A DNA stretch of 64,000 nucleotides from Sinelater perroti (GCA_036346155.1 JARFIY010000055.1:1364001-1428000), one strand, 5' to 3'. Positions 13,001 through 26,813 are shown, counted from the stretch's first letter. The notes: generated by a model from the letters alone, not told the origin. A program made the numbers and translations.

Positions 13001-14230
13001 TTCATATTAAAGTGGTGAAGACTGCAAATAAAAAATCGCTAAATCTCCAACTGAATTCACCAACGTAGGAAACAATCTTGTAGAAAGTCTAGGTACAGAT
13101 GTTGAAAAACTGTGGAAAATCCTTAAAAATGTTGTGTTAAATACCAAAGTAAGTGATAAAAGATAACCATCTCAACAATATAAAGAACAAAGTTGGGATA
13201 ACATAGAACATGAAAAAAAAGAGGAGCTAAAAAGCCGGGTTTTATCAAAAGCTAATTAGGGAAGTCAATATTTAAATAAACTCTGCAAAGAAACACAAAA
13301 CTTCTCTAACAGTAAACGCAAGGTCTTTTCCAAAAAATTAGGTACTAGATCACAGAAAATAGAAGACGTTAATGAAAAAATTACTACTAATATAAACGAA
13401 GTTATCAAAATATAAAAGAAACGCTGTGAAAACTTTACCCAGATAGTAGCAACAATAATCTAAACCATCTAAACGCCAGATCAAAGCTGAAGAACAAAAA
13501 CCATATATACTGAAAGAAGAATCTGTAGAAACAATTCAAAACATAAAAATTAACAACTTGGTAGTGGACCATAAAATTAATGCAGAAATTCTAAAACAAC
13601 TCAATGGAAAGGGAATGGAACTATGGAAAATCTGCAGTAATATATGGGAGAACTGAAGAACCACAGAACTGTTTTCCTCATCTCTCATGCTAATAAAGTA
13701 ATACTCGCAATTTACTGGACGCTTCTGTAGGATTCAAAAATGCAAAAAGCGCTAGAGAACGAACGCGAAGCCTCCAATAACTAACTGAAAAAACAGGAGA
13801 GTTTGGTGTACCTATATACATACGCTGGTCGAAACTATAAATAGTGACAGTTGAAATTGAAATATCAAAACATCTTATTTTACTTATAAAACAATTGTAT
13901 GACAGATGTTCAGCAACAGTAAGGTTGGAAGACAGATATTCCATAATCCTCCAAATACAAAAAGAAGTACGATAAGACTGTATATTCTTCTCCCTCCCCC
14001 TATTTAACATTTATGAGGAGTACGTCATACATAATTTTCGTTCTGCCGATGATTTTGCTGGCGATAATAGAAATAATATAAATAGGGATAATAACAATAG
14101 AAGCAATATATAAGATATACAAATTGTAAATAATGTTATCTATTTGGACTCACAGTAGCTTAACAAAATATTTCAGTTACGTCACCAGAAGAGATAGTAA
14201 CAGTCTGGAGAGCCTATTGTACAGGGAAAA
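13000..14230 (+). mobile_element. Non-LTR retrotransposon fossil with RT
   Basis: Plus-strand pieces are TIQNIKINNLVVDHKINAEI (about 13530-13590, start of RT), then a single frame from about 13888 with LYDRCSATVRLEDRYS, LPLFNIYEEYVIHNF and SADDFAGD (the YADD box, first residue changed), and finally SYVTRRDSNSLESL near 14170-14215, a match to the C-terminal GH--RRD--SLE motif. The 106-codon minus-strand ORF at 13690-14010 is antisense to this RT and is not a gene. Confidence 0.78.
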
Positions 14231-16240
14231 ATTTCAAAAGTTGGATAGATTAAGTTAAAAGCTATATAAGGACCTTAATACAGGAAAATATAGAACAAGC
14301 CACAAATAGAAAGAGAGATGAAAAGAAATTGTGCATAGAACCACGTAAGTTATACAATCACATCGTTGGGAAGATGACTAAGGCTAATATATTTATCAAA
14401 CAAATTTATGGCCAACGGTGACATTTTGGAAATCGTTCGAGAAAGTAAAATAAAACCTACTTTACACGAAGTCATCATAGTCGTAATGAGACAACTTAAA
14501 TAGAAATAAATATTACCTTTAAAAGGCAACTTATTTGCTTACTCCGATAATTACAACTGATAATGTAAAATCAATTGGCATTATAGAGGACTTATTGGCG
14601 AATAACGTTCCTCGTCCAGCAGAACTTCAACTAATTATCTGGTCAATACTGAAACGGTCACTGACTTTCTAACTGGGAGTTGTAAGAGCAAATCCAAAAC
14701 CTCAGAATTGATGAAATTAATTATACGTTTCATATTGCTTGGATGCATAATACTACAATTTTGATAGGGAATTACCAATAATTGGTAATAATAATGTACG
14801 ACGTTTAACTTGAAATTAAGATTACTAAATTATTACTTTTAATATTTCCCCGCGCAGACATAGCATAAACAATTCCATCCTCCTCTTACACTGAAAGAGT
14901 TACAGTTAAATTTTCAAAATCAGACACTATGCACTGAAGAAGCACCAATTTAATACGGACCAGAAAAATAATTAATGCAATTGCTTTATGGCTTGGACTA
15001 TAAAATTCTGAATCAACACAAACTGCCTTGTATTAAATCCAGCATATAGGGTAATGAAGCCGGAATCTATAGTTGGGGGTATCGCATTGAAAAGTAGTTT
15101 AGCAACGGCTTAGAATGAGTTGCTCACACAAAAATGTTTTTAACAAAAAGAGATTATTTTTTAAATTAGTGAATGTTAAACTATAATATTGCTACATGAC
15201 ACACTTAAAGGATTGTTACGTCTATATTAATATATGAGTTTGCACTATTATTAGAAAAGTTTCAAGAGAAGGAACTACAATGAAATCTAAGTTCTTCAAG
15301 TATTTTTCACTGAGTTCACTTTTAGATCAGTTGAGATGTCTACGTTTCTAAGAAAGTAAGAAGTATTACACACAGCACATTAAAACCTTAGATTGAAAGT
15401 GTTCTACAAATTTCCACAGTAGTTTAGCGGTTGTGGCCCACAGTTATATGCCATAGGTCCATATGAGCTTCAATGCTATATGTGGATACAGAATAATGCA
15501 GCAACAATCTAGTTTTTGTATTTTTTTCTTCATCTACGGTGTACTCTTCACTGTACATAATAATGTATTATCCCTCAAATTAAAATATTAATAAGTAATA
15601 ATATTCCTTAATGGGTATATTTCTTTATACATTTCTGTCATTTGAGTTACCTCTATTCAAACGTAAAGTGTTATCAGTCAAGTCGACCTTTAGAAAGTGA
15701 TAAAACTTAACTGTGGGTTTTAGTTTACTTTATTTCTAATATTAATATTTAAACTTAAACAATCAACAATTTATTATATTTAACAAAAGTTTTCCTTCCT
15801 CTACTTAATCTGTTTATATTCTACTCTAATATATCTCCTTGTGGTTGATGATTTACGTATAAATTTTACTCATAATTACTCAAAATTTGAGGTTACTTAT
15901 AAAAAAGTTGACAAGTGTGCGGACTAACTCACAGGTGTAAATTGTTTAAAACATTTAGAGAAATAGGTTTAGAAAAAGTATCCTAACAAGAAACAGAAAG
16001 AAATGGAAGAAAACGGTAAACGGCCTTTGTGAAGGAGAATTGTCCCTTTGAAAATCAAATACTTATTGTTTGGTTTGGACATTTTAAGAAGCTGAAACAC
16101 GCGTTGTGTTTATCAACTTTATGTTAACAAAACATTAAATGGTATAGACTTATGGGACGCCTTATATACTTGACGGCGTTCATTTTTGGGAATCAAACCA
16201 CGATTTCCTCCTCTCGTTTCATAAATATGGACCAACTTGA
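14230..16240. other. Unassigned AT-rich DNA
   Basis: Beyond the LINE end at about 14230 no motif is recognised. Confidence 0.5.
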
Positions 16241-16990
16241 TCTAATTGCCCCAAAACGGTGTCGGTGGTTTTGTAAAAGCTTGAATAACCCAGCGCGCGT
16301 GCGCAAATTAAGCTTGCAGCGCTGCGGTGGCAACCTTTGCAATTAAGCCCACTGTGTGGACCGTTTCGCGAAAGATAATTTAAAAGTTAATTAAAATAAA
16401 TAATCAATCAGTAAAAGAATGGCCATTGTTATACAAATACAGGATGTCCTAATATGTCGCCTCCGTTATGGCTTGAATAAATTACCGCGCGCCGCGGAGG
16501 TGTCTGCTCTTGGTGATGCCCAATGCCACCGCTGCCCACACGGAGCACTTCATTAACAAACTGCTTTATGCAAGTGCCCGGCATTTAAATGTTTAAGCCA
16601 CAGTGTTGCTCCAGACAAGCCGAAGTCCATTAGAGATCGATGTGCTCGCCTATGGGCTTCAGCAAACACCTGAAATTTTTATGCGGCGCTGCAAGCTCCG
16701 TCCGATGAAAGCTGCCGTGTTTACCGCCCTGCAGCCAATTCAGGTAATGCACTCTCATTATGTAATCCGTGTGTTTGTCGAATGTCCGTCCGGAAATAAG
16801 GCGTAGTGGGGCTCGGCAAAGACGGCGCGGGATATTGGCGATTTATTAGTACGCGCGCGGACCCGCGGCACGAACGCCTCTGACGCGGCCTACCTGTTGT
16901 GCAGCCTGTGACGCTAATTGTCTTCAATCAGGTAAAACATTGCTTTGCGCCCCATTGCGAAAAGTTTGCCGACGCACCTTGTACGATCTG
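16240..16990. other. GC-rich non-coding island
   Basis: Several CpG clusters (CGCGCGCCGCGG near 16490, CGCGCGCGGACCCGCGG near 16853). Short frames on both strands look like composition-driven shadows. No repeat match was seen elsewhere in the window. Confidence 0.5.
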
Positions 16991-18259
16991 AAATTAATTG
17001 CCATCCGAAAACCGTAGCGTGATTTTTTAAAAATTAGACGCCCCGTTGATGAGATTATAAAAAGTAAAAAAAAATAATTAAAACGGGCGTATAAAGTAAG
17101 TGCCCAATAATCTTTACATAAAGTGCGCACAATCCACATTATTCTTGTTTATTTTTGTCCCCTACAAAAATACCCGATAAAAAAATAGGCGGCCAGATGC
17201 AACAAATATTTTACTTGGAACTTCGTAAGAAACTCAGTTTTCAGCTTCCGAGATGCTCAGCGCAGTGCAAAGCCTTTAAACTTTCACATACGTCCCAAGC
17301 GATAACCCCTGAAATTTTTATTGATTAGCACTAACAACTATTATTACCACTACAGCTGATTACGGTTTGTTTATTAGGTATAAATAACACAATTAACATT
17401 TGTTCTAATCGCGCGACGCTCAAAATATTTTTAGAGATGAGCTTAAGGAAATAACAGAAAAAGTTTATTTTATTGGGGAGGCAAGGCAAAAAACCCGCAA
17501 ATTGCGGATATTGCGGTTTGTGGATGAGTGCTTAAGCAGCGTCGTAACATTTAACAAATACCCTGCACCAGCATGTGCCTGGAAACATAAAGTGCACGTG
17601 AAAATTGGGTTTATTTATCTTGTTGCAATCTGGGAGTACAAAGGACGTTCGAAATATAAATTTGCATTTTGGCGACCCTTAGAATAGCACCAGAGGTTTT
17701 TCTAGTTATAATATTTTCTAGAAAAAAATTAAACAGCTTGAAAGCAAAAAGTTTGAAAGTCAAACGTGACCCTAATGGCGGCTCTTTATTAGGGATTTAT
17801 AGCTGATTTAATCGATTTATGAAAATAGGGCGTTGTGTAGACAACTAGCCATAAAGAAGAGCACTAAACCAGAAGAATCATCGTTACTGATGCAAAAGTC
17901 ACTCTACACATCAATGAAAATCCTAAAATTGGCTTCTTTACAGAAACTGGTCAGAGTTAGGAAAACTACTCTTCCCAAGTATATTTATCTATAAGCAAAT
18001 AATATCTGCATTACTTTGAACATTGATAATTCGATGCATGTTGAAATTCTGAGAAAACGTGTCTATTGTTTAATCTTTGTCTTCGGAGGCGCTGAGCTTG
18101 AATATATCAGTTTTAGGTCGCTCCGAGACCCAAAAAGGTAAAATAGGCTATTTTAAACTTTTTGTAGAAGATCAGATAATTTAGTAAGTAATTTAATGCG
18201 CAATATTATGTAACTTAACCTGAATTAACCTAAACTAATCTGACCCTTTTTTAAGAAGA

Positions 18260-18880
18260 GATATCTTCGAAAGACACCACCATACTTTTTCCTCCTTCCA
18301 ATCTATTGGAAATCTTCTTGCTTTCAGTAGGTCGTTAAAGAACGTGTTGTAGATTTTCAGGCAAGTTGTCGCCGTTATCTTCATTTACAGTTTCTTTCTT
18401 AGTATGTCTACTTCCTTTAAAATTAATGATTTTTGTAGCCTCCGTACATACTCGTTTCTTTTGGGTCAGTTCCTCGTTTCACCAGTAAATACGTTTTTCA
18501 TATGCATCCTTAAGGATCTTCATCAATTTTTCTGCCGTGTTTTTGACAAATGTTCTTTGAATTACCTTTGTTAAATCTTCCGCTTCACTTTCTTTGTAAT
18601 ACCATCTGGTTGTTATCTGCGCGTTATAATCTGTCGATTTTTTGTTTCTCCTCCTCCATACCGCCCAGTTTCTTACTATGTCCTTTACGTCACGTCTATA
18701 TGGGATTGCTGTCCCTTTATTTTGGAAAGCAGTGGTTTTTCCCATATCCATTATCTCTCTTATGCAGCTCCCCGCTTTGCTGCGTTAGCATTAAAATTAC
18801 CGACGACAACAATATAATATTTTTGTTAAAGAAAACAATTTTATAAAGGATGACGCCCTCAATCATCGAGTTACAAGTAC
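18260..18880 (-). mobile_element. R1-like LINE endonuclease fossil
   Basis: The minus strand reads YYIVVVGNFNANAAKRG (about 18780-18830), matching the GDFNA motif of the LINE endonuclease with D changed to N. Downstream come AEKLMKILKDAYEKRIYW (18479-18532) and EELTQKKRVCTEATK (about 18430-18475), resembling the W---I--LR--C---RR linker between EN and RT in R1-clade and Jockey-clade elements. The longest unbroken frame is 90 codons. Confidence 0.65.
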
Positions 18881-18883
18881 CGC

Positions 18884-19072
18884 ATGGAAATAGAAGCAAC
18901 AAGTTCGACATTTGTCATGGTTAAAACAGCCCCCAAACAAAAATCTAATTGGGAACCTGTAGCACATTATCCAACAAAACATGATCAAAACTACGATAGT
19001 CTGCAACAAGAAGAATTAATACATGTATCTCATTTAAAGTCACCTTACATAACTACTTTTATCAACAAGTAA
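18884..19072 (+). other. Short ORF, possible LTR-retroelement integrase tail
   Basis: A 62-codon frame ends with LIHVSHLKSPYI, which resembles the HVS-LK-Y chromo-adjacent tail of Ty3/gypsy integrases. Nothing else of such an element is seen around it. The assignment is weak; it may be a chance ORF. Confidence 0.25.
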
Positions 19073-20379
19073 ACAAGCAAAATTACTTCACGTAGCGTAA
19101 TCAATAATTTTTAATTGTCCCCCCCCTATTAGATCATTAAAGTGAGTTGATTTCAACACTGATACCACAAAAAAATGTTTACCCTTGTATTCCAATAACG
19201 CAAAAATTTATATATAGATAAACATAGATACATATGGCATTCAAGAGGTTGTTTGTTTTGTATCGGATTGCCCAGCTGCTCTTCTAACTAATAAATGTGC
19301 TTTGAATATGTCTGCCTTTGAAATGTTGTAGCCAGGACGTTTGATAAAGCTTATCACTGATAACTATTGAGGAAATTGGCTGTGTAACTCAGATAAGCCT
19401 AATTTTTCTAGCTCGCAAAGCTTTTACAACGAGGACCGATCTAAACAAAGCTTATGTTCTACTCGCGTAAGAATGAATTTAAAATTAATAAAATTACTAC
19501 TAGGGGGGTATTTTATTTAAATATTTGTATGGTATCAGATTGTATTTCTTTCTTTCAGATCGACCGATGAAATTGTTGACTTTGAGAATCCTTTAAATTA
19601 AATAATTTGTATGTTTTCACCTACAGATAAAAAGGAATCAGGGTTGTCATCTTTTTTTATTTGGAAGAAAACTAAATTCAAAATGGTTTGTTGTTATAAA
19701 TGAGTTTGGTTTTATTCTCGACCAGTTAGGAACATGATAAGAAAATTAGCCGGTCCCAGAACATTAATAAATATGTAGTGATACAAACAGTGAAAAATAG
19801 ACAAAACAAAAGTTAATCTATAAACAATAAACTCAAATCTGAATGTGCTACCTGCTTAAAATGACCTGGAATTTATCTATAGGCAGCCAATTGTTCTAAA
19901 CAACAGTGTTGTATAATATACAGCAATAAATAATGCTACACATGATGCACCAATAGTAAGTAATATATAACTTTCAATCAGCAAGTAAACTTAACAATAA
20001 CTTGCAATCCACATCCAGCTCTAATCACTAGATGTTAAACAACACTAATTACTGTTACAGTATCTTGGCAACTAGTGATTACGATCAAACTGAATAAGAA
20101 ACAAATGTCAAGACATAACAAAAAGTAACATCAGCTAAAAGGAGAAAACTAAACCCCAAGGTTAATCAAACATTACCTTTATCCAAAAGAAGCACTGAAT
20201 TACCTGTAAATAAAAAAAAACTGCTATAGATCAACAATTACAAAGCAACATTTTAAAACATCCCTTAATATTTATTTGTGAAGTAATTGTTACCAAGAAA
20301 TAACTAACAAACTGTCAAAGATGGGCAGTATAATAAAAAAACATCGGCTGACAGCACAATAAAAATTTATTTATTCATT

Positions 20380-21650
20380 CTAGATCATCTAATTATTCAA
20401 GATACTTACCGAGGGTTGGTTAAACATCTACAACACACAACTGATATACAAGAAATTGTGAAAGAACTAACTTAGCAAGGGTATAAAGTTAGAAACGTTG
20501 TTAGTGCAAGACAACGTGTAACAAAAGAATCACTAAATCTATTTTTCGACGGCTTAGAACCTGCAAATAATATAAAAAGTACTTATGAAATATAAACTGT
20601 TCAAAATAGGAGCATACAAGTAGAACATACGAAACAGAACAAAGATATATTACAACAAGCGTATTGTTGTAAACCATACGTATGTATAAAATGGTGGAAA
20701 TTCTATCAAAGTATTTGAAAAAAGCTTAACAGCACCAATAACATATTTAATGTCTAGGAAAATACAAATAACTGTATACATTACTACCCTATCAACCATA
20801 GAATACCAAGAGGAGCTTACGACAAATACCAACTATGTAGATACATTACAAGAATTAATACACAAAGCGAAAAAAGGCAATTATACTATCCTAGAGCAAT
20901 TTCTAGAAGAATTTAAAGCCGTGTTTCAACAACTAGTCCAACAAAACAAGATGGTTTTGAACATAATTTTAATACTTATAATTAAAGCTCATTGCAAAAA
21001 TAATAAGGCAAGAGCAATACGGCATCATACTAAATCTCCTTTAGATAAAACTGCACTGAATCGCAAAAGCAACTAACTAAAGTCAAAAATTAGAAATTTA
21101 TATGAAAGGTTCTTTCATGAACAAGTCTGACAATTAGTATGGAAACCACCAAAACCTATATAAATATAAATCTGTGATTTCTTCTATACACAATTACCTC
21201 TTCTTGTCGCAGAATGAACCAAAAGTGAACAATAAAAGACAAATCTCTGTTTCTAAATATTTTGATGAAGTTTTTGCACTCAACGACCAAGAAGAAAACT
21301 ACAAGATGAATAAGCAAATTTTAACATTCCACAGAATGTACCTCTAGTTAAAGATTTTACTCTGAATGCTTACATGAATACTTACTTTTATCTATAATGC
21401 AATACTGAATGTTAACTATTGATCCAAGCAGCTGAAACCTGCTAAAATTATATTGATTTCAAAGCAAAAAAAGATTTAACTGAAATTTTGTCACGTCGCT
21501 CTATAAATATTTTATTTATTATGTTCAAGACACTTGGAAGACTGTTACTTATGCAACTTAACTGTAATCTACTCGCAGAAATCTGTTCGATAAACTGAAG
21601 AGATATTAGTACTAGGAAATTAATCTTGAAAAAGAAAATCACTTACTCGA
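20380..21650 (+). mobile_element. Jockey-clade LINE fossil (ORF1 to RT)
   Basis: The plus strand reads an ORF1 gag-like domain: GLVKHLQHTTDIQEIVKEL (about 20413-20470), QGYKVRNVV, then LNLFFDGLEP, the conserved pattern before the CCHC fingers. The ORF1 tail FLEEFKAVFQQLVQQNKM is at about 20905-20957. ORF2 remains only as NKRQISVSKYFDEVFALND (about 21230-21290) and KPAKIILIS (about 21437-21463) with the following RT start. Endonuclease and catalytic RT are missing, so it is internally deleted as well as decayed. Confidence 0.75.
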
Positions 21651-21659
21651 CAATCTTAC

Positions 21660-24160
21660 ACAACAGCAATTCAAAAGAAAAATGTATTTTACCATTGCGA
21701 CAACATATTCCTCTTATTTGCCAGATTTGGCTCAGAACTTACAGCAATTCTCTTTGAATAAAATTCTTTAAAGTAAAGAGTTGTTTAGGGCTGTAAATCG
21801 TATTTTTACAATTTTGTGAGGTCACTCGCAAAGAAATCGAGAATCTGGAGCAACGTTGTACAAACTGCGTTGGAGTTTGAGGAGAAATGAATTAGAAAAT
21901 AAAAGACCATCTGTATTTCATTCACTTTGTTTCCATTGTTACTGCAGACCTACGCAATCGATCCTTGTATAGATTATTAAATGTTCATCACAGGTGAATA
22001 ATGTTCATATAAATTATTTTCACGTGACATGCGTCATGTTGCATTAATGTGTTATGACAACATTTTTCTACAAATTGTGTGATGTTGTTTCTGACCTTTA
22101 ATTTCTAATATTTTACGCCATTGTTGAGGTCATTCATTTGTTAATACGTGGGCGAGTCGAATATAAAGCGGAATTTATTTTTCATCCCACTACCGCTTCT
22201 TTAGTCTTAGCGTTTAAGTTCTTTAAAACAAAAATTTTGAAATACAATTCAAAGACAATGTCTTTAAGAAGACTCGAGTGTGGGCGTGACAAACAATTTT
22301 TAGAAGGACGAGAAAGAGTAGAAACGAGGGTCACTGACGTCGTCCAAGGACCAACGTTACTGAGAAGAATATATGCATTATTCGCTGTCTTCTCGAGGAT
22401 GATTATCGATTAACACTTGCTAAAATTGGTTTCGGAAATAAGCTACGGGAGTAGACAATCCGAGAGGTTAACGTGCTTTACAATAGCGCGCGGTCCCCTC
22501 TAGTAAATTTTATTATTTCTTCAGGTGCCTCTTCGTACTTCTTCGGAATCTGAGAATAATTTTGTCAGTCGGATTGTTTTTGTTCTATTCCACTTCTTAT
22601 ATATAGGGTTTTCTCATGTTTTCTTTGATGGTTCCATCTATGTTTTTTAATTGGAAACGACCATTCCTGTTAAAAGTCATAAAAATCTTCATGTTTTTGT
22701 TGTTTTTTGATTGTTGATTTTATCATTTCTGTATTATAATGCATTAAACCATCCGTTACTTTGTTTTAAACTTTTATTTATTTGTTATACGTTCCAGATC
22801 CTTTATTTATTTACTTTATCTTATTGAAATGTGTTCCCGCTCGTCCTTCAGTTGGTCAAATTTAAGGCTAGAATCCGGCTTTCCGACAATTCTTTCCGCG
22901 GATGCTCAATTAGGTTCCCAGCGCTTTAACTTTTTTTCTGAATCATTCCTTGAATGTGTTGGATTACTGCCATGTCGAAATATGAAAGCATGATGTTTTG
23001 GTAGATATCAAAGAATGTGTTCTTACACATTATCCTTTAAACTCATAAAAGAGATCTAACACCACTTCCGCTAAAACGTTCTCATGGCATCCTCTATTCG
23101 CCTCCGTACTTTAGAGTCTGTAAGTGATGTTTAACATCAAATAGTTTACCCGTACAAAGTGAAGTATTTGTTCCAAAGATCATGAACTTTTGACTTGTGA
23201 CAAGAACACTTTCTTCCAATACTTTACGTGCACTCTAGTGCAAACGTCAATCGGGCAAGTCGGTTCTTCTGAGAAATAGCCGGCTAGTTTGACAGAATTG
23301 TTAACGGCAGTGAGAGGGCTGTTAGATTGAGAGAGGCAAAGAACGTTTTTGTCGAATAAACGAGAACAGCCTTGATAGTTACAGAACCTGTAAAGGAAGA
23401 ATGAGAAACCCCTAACTACTTATACTCTGCCCAACAATGGTGTTTTTATGTCTATGGATAATTGAGGACATCTAAAAACCAATGGTACTGTAGACAAGCC
23501 CAATTAGTGGAAAACAGCTCATGTAAAAAAATGTAAAAAAAATTAAAGACGGTACAGGACAGTCCTTGTCGTAGTATCACATGCCAAGCAAAGCAATTAC
23601 AAATTTTGAACCTTATTTGTTTCGTTTGTATTGAAGTGGATTTGAAAATCATGAACATGAGTTCCTTTACTGTCGCTTCTTAACATATAGCTCTGATTGG
23701 TAAATTATGTTGGGAGTGATTTTCCTAAACTGCCCTATAATAAACTTTCCGATTGTACCAGATATATATCAAAATATTTTGGTGCAAATATTGAATAATA
23801 TAGCCGGAGTTTGTTAATAAATACCTTCAGAAGAAAATCCATTGATGAGATTGGAAAATTCGGTCAAATTAACTAAATTTCATATGTGATAAAACTGGCC
23901 AGGACAATCATCTTTTGATACCTAAAAATAATCTAGATAAAATAAGCTTTAAAAAAGCCGCACAAAATTACTTTTAAGTATCACTAGAAAAGGTTGACAT
24001 TTCTCATAGGCAGTTTAAACGTCACAATTAATTCTGTTTAAGACAAAAATAATTGACACTTCGTGAAACTTCGGTTGTGCATAAAAGAAGATGCATTCCA
24101 GTGCGTGTGTAAAGATAGATCATAACACGACCTCATAAGGTAGTCAACTATTCGTGCAAT
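21660..24160. other. Unassigned DNA, possible RT shadow near 23.5 kb
   Basis: The minus frame 23452-23658 contains LRQGLSCTVFNFF, reminiscent of the RQG--LSP-LFN motif of LINE RT, but no flanking motif supports it. The rest is AT-rich or T-rich without features. Confidence 0.35.
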
Positions 24161-24164
24161 GATG

Positions 24165-24960
24165 CGAACGCAGTTGTGGGAAAAGCGGAAAATCATAAAA
24201 GCAGCTATAAATGGAGTAGTTTTTTTAAAGAAAGAGCGACTGCTTCGGGCATCTATACGAGGTTAATAGTTATGTGCAAGTAGCACTAAGTTACAGAAAT
24301 GTTTTTTTTTGTATGCTACAAATCCTATGAAAAGGCACAAGCAGTAGACGTTCGGCCCATGTGTGTCTACCAGACAATATCCAGCGTATACCCGATTTGA
24401 TAAGTTCAAATAAGAAAATGACGTTTGGTGCAATGGCGAATCCAAAAGATCCCTTATGTGGAACTTTGCATAATATCATTCTTGAAGATAATAAAGAGCT
24501 GTGCACAATATATTTTCTGTACTCTAACCGCTCAGCAGAAGTAAAAGCGCATGGAGACAGAGCGTAGATCCGAAGAAGTTCTTTGAATGTTAGCTTTCTT
24601 AAGCAGACGGATTATGGTTCTGACACATGAGAAATGGAAGCACATTGAAAGCTCTCATTCTAAGAAACCACGGACGAAAGTGTTGCCTCTTGAAATCAGA
24701 AGCAGATCCTGCCAATGGATTGATGTCACCTTATGAGAGTATTGTCACTGCGATTCAATGAAGAAACTTCGCTGACGGAAAATGGAACCGCGGCGCGTCA
24801 TTTCTACATGACAATGCGCGGTCTTTTCTTAACAATCATCTAGTTGCCATCCTTGATGCCTTAAGCTCTATGTTCATCAAATCTTGCGCTATATTGCTAC
24901 GCTCTATTTGACTCAGAGGCAGAGTTAGTGCACCATGAACTGCAAGGTGTCGTTGCTATA
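24165..24960 (+). mobile_element. Possible DNA-transposon remnants
   Basis: LWEKRKIIKAAINGVVFLKK (24175-24234) resembles the psq-type helix-turn-helix of pogo/Tigger-like transposases. FLHDNAR near 24810-24830 matches the mariner FLHDNARPH motif. The two come from different families and may be separate insertions. Small ORFs on both strands between them have no recognised identity. Confidence 0.4.
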
Positions 24961-24969
24961 CCCGAAGAA

Positions 24970-26500
24970 TGATTTGCAGCAGCTTTACGAAAACTGTTAA
25001 AGTGATGAAAAAAATAATACAAAAAGATGCCAATTTTTAAGTAAAACCAAATGAGTAGGAAAACTGTATAAAACAGCTTTCCCTTTTTAGAAAGGAAACC
25101 AATCCAATAAGTAAAAATGAGAGAAATCCTCCCATTTTCCATCGCAAGTGCCAAATTCTTACTAGTTTACTAATTTCTTATCCTTCATGGTTCTATTTTT
25201 TGATTTGCTGGTTGTTAGTCCCCACATTTTTCTTTCCTCCTTAAGTTTCAAATGCAATTTTAATTCATCAGTAATTTAACTTTGCATTTAAATTGCCACA
25301 TTTATCACAACTGTTGTGTTTTATTTTCCTATCATTTTACATACAGATGGTGTGGTAGCAGACATCTTGTCTTATTACTTGTTTTTCTCAAACCACCCCA
25401 TAGCTTTTTCACTCTTAATACACCTGTTAATACAATTACTTTACCCCTTATTGCATCGTTTATTTTTATTTACAACTCATTCTCAAGAAGATGTTTTCAT
25501 ATCAACACATTATATTGGGTTCTGGTGTAGATATTTCAACATACTTCTTCCTACAGTTGATCACCGTCTAAGACAATATTTTCAAATCGAAGTGACATTT
25601 TTCTCAAAAAATAAAAAATAAAAAATAAAAAATGAAATAATCTAAAAGACGAAGTTTAAGAATTAACACATTCCATACGAACATCCAAATTCCGTGGAAA
25701 AAATTTGCAGCTCCTTGAAAGAAACGTTACTAGTAAATTTCTCGAAAAGGAGCTTTAAACAGTATTTTCCCAAAGAAATATTAGACTACCAAGTTTTTGA
25801 GCACCGTAAAGTTCCAATCAATAATTGTATAGAAAAAATGTAAAAAGTTGTATCAAGACATGAACAGCTGACGAAGCTCATTTGCATAGCATCAAGTTCC
25901 TATGCTATATAAGAGACAGATAATGTAATGTATATTAGCAATGCGACTGAATTAGAGCGCGTTCACATAAGGCGCGAAAGATAAAGCGCAACTGCAAGCA
26001 CGTTCCTAATAGCTCATTAGCATTCTTTTGGAATTACCTGGACTCTTTACTGGCGTCACAACTGGTATTTTGCATGTTATTGAATCAGCTAGGTAAATGG
26101 ACAGATTTGCTGATATTCACTCTTAATGCTGATGCTTTTAAGATTTGAGGGGATTCTTCATCGGATCGATTTGATAAGCCTCTGATTAAACTATACGGTT
26201 GTAATGATTGGGTATTTTGGCTAAATGCATTTATTATTCCTTTTAAGTATCAGCGATAGTAGATGTCAGTAAAAATGTCTTGCAAAGTAGAAGAAAATAA
26301 GCAAAAAAAGATCAAAGATAAAAATTTGGAAACAAGTGAGTATTATGTGTTAGTTAATGCTAAATTAGTGCAATAAATAATACATAATAAAATTCATAGC
26401 ACCTTTTTGAAAAATTTTTTTACAAACAACTTCAATCAACAATTTGTTTAAAAGTATTTTTCATCCCTTATAAAATTGCTTTAAGTACGTACAATTGCTT
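24970..26500. other. Unassigned AT-rich DNA upstream of the carbonic anhydrase gene
   Basis: T-rich frames at 25282-25621 are not convincing genes. A more balanced stretch at 25930-26090 may be regulatory. The missing 5' untranslated exon of the carbonic anhydrase gene may lie here or further upstream. Confidence 0.4.
25605..25633. repeat. Short (AAAAAAT)n tandem
   Basis: Four units of a 7-bp A-rich motif; this could be the 3' tail of a decayed retroelement. Confidence 0.85.
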
Positions 26501-26779
26501 AAATTACAGTCTGAACGAGTTAATGATTGAATCAATTAATTTCCATGAGTAGCCCTAGCGCCGTGCGTATAATTCAACCCATCAAAAGCGCGGCCATCTC
26601 ATCAATAATCATCAAGCCCGCCCACATCCATTTTAATTTTAAAACACAACACCAAGATGTCATAAATACTAAAGCGGGCGCTCGATAGGAAACTAATGAA
26701 ATGGAGTGCTGTTTGTACTCGATCAACTCACAATCAATTAGAATTATTGCCTTTTAATTTTTGATTTTTAATTTTCAGG
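26500..26779 (+). other. Region just upstream of the carbonic anhydrase start codon
   Basis: Nothing coding is visible. The last 30 bases are pyrimidine-rich and end in TTTTCAG, a splice acceptor rather than a core promoter. The segment around 26525-26700 has higher GC than its surroundings and may be regulatory or part of a 5' untranslated intron. No TATA box or initiator can be assigned with confidence. Confidence 0.4.
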
Positions 26780-26813
26780 ATGCCTGCCGAGTGGGGCTAC
26801 AGTCCGACCAACG
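26780..26813 (+). CDS. CAH1: Carbonic anhydrase exon 1 (start codon)
   Basis: This exon encodes MPAEWGYSPTN plus the first base of Gly12. The donor is ACG|GTGAGTA. The ATG at 26780 lies one base after a pyrimidine-rich tract ending in TTTTCAG, which is a convincing acceptor, so transcription probably starts in an untranslated exon upstream. The first residues match the usual N-terminus of insect cytosolic CAs (a WGY motif just after the Met). The split of this short peptide from the rest is supported by the exact phase-1 join to NGPATW in exon 2. Confidence 0.88.

Noticed and set aside
13690..14010. A 106-codon minus-strand ORF
   Set aside because: It is antisense to a recognisable LINE reverse-transcriptase segment on the plus strand.
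23452..23658. Possible reverse-transcriptase fragment
   Set aside because: Only one loose motif (LRQGLSCTVFNFF) and no neighbouring RT motif in order.
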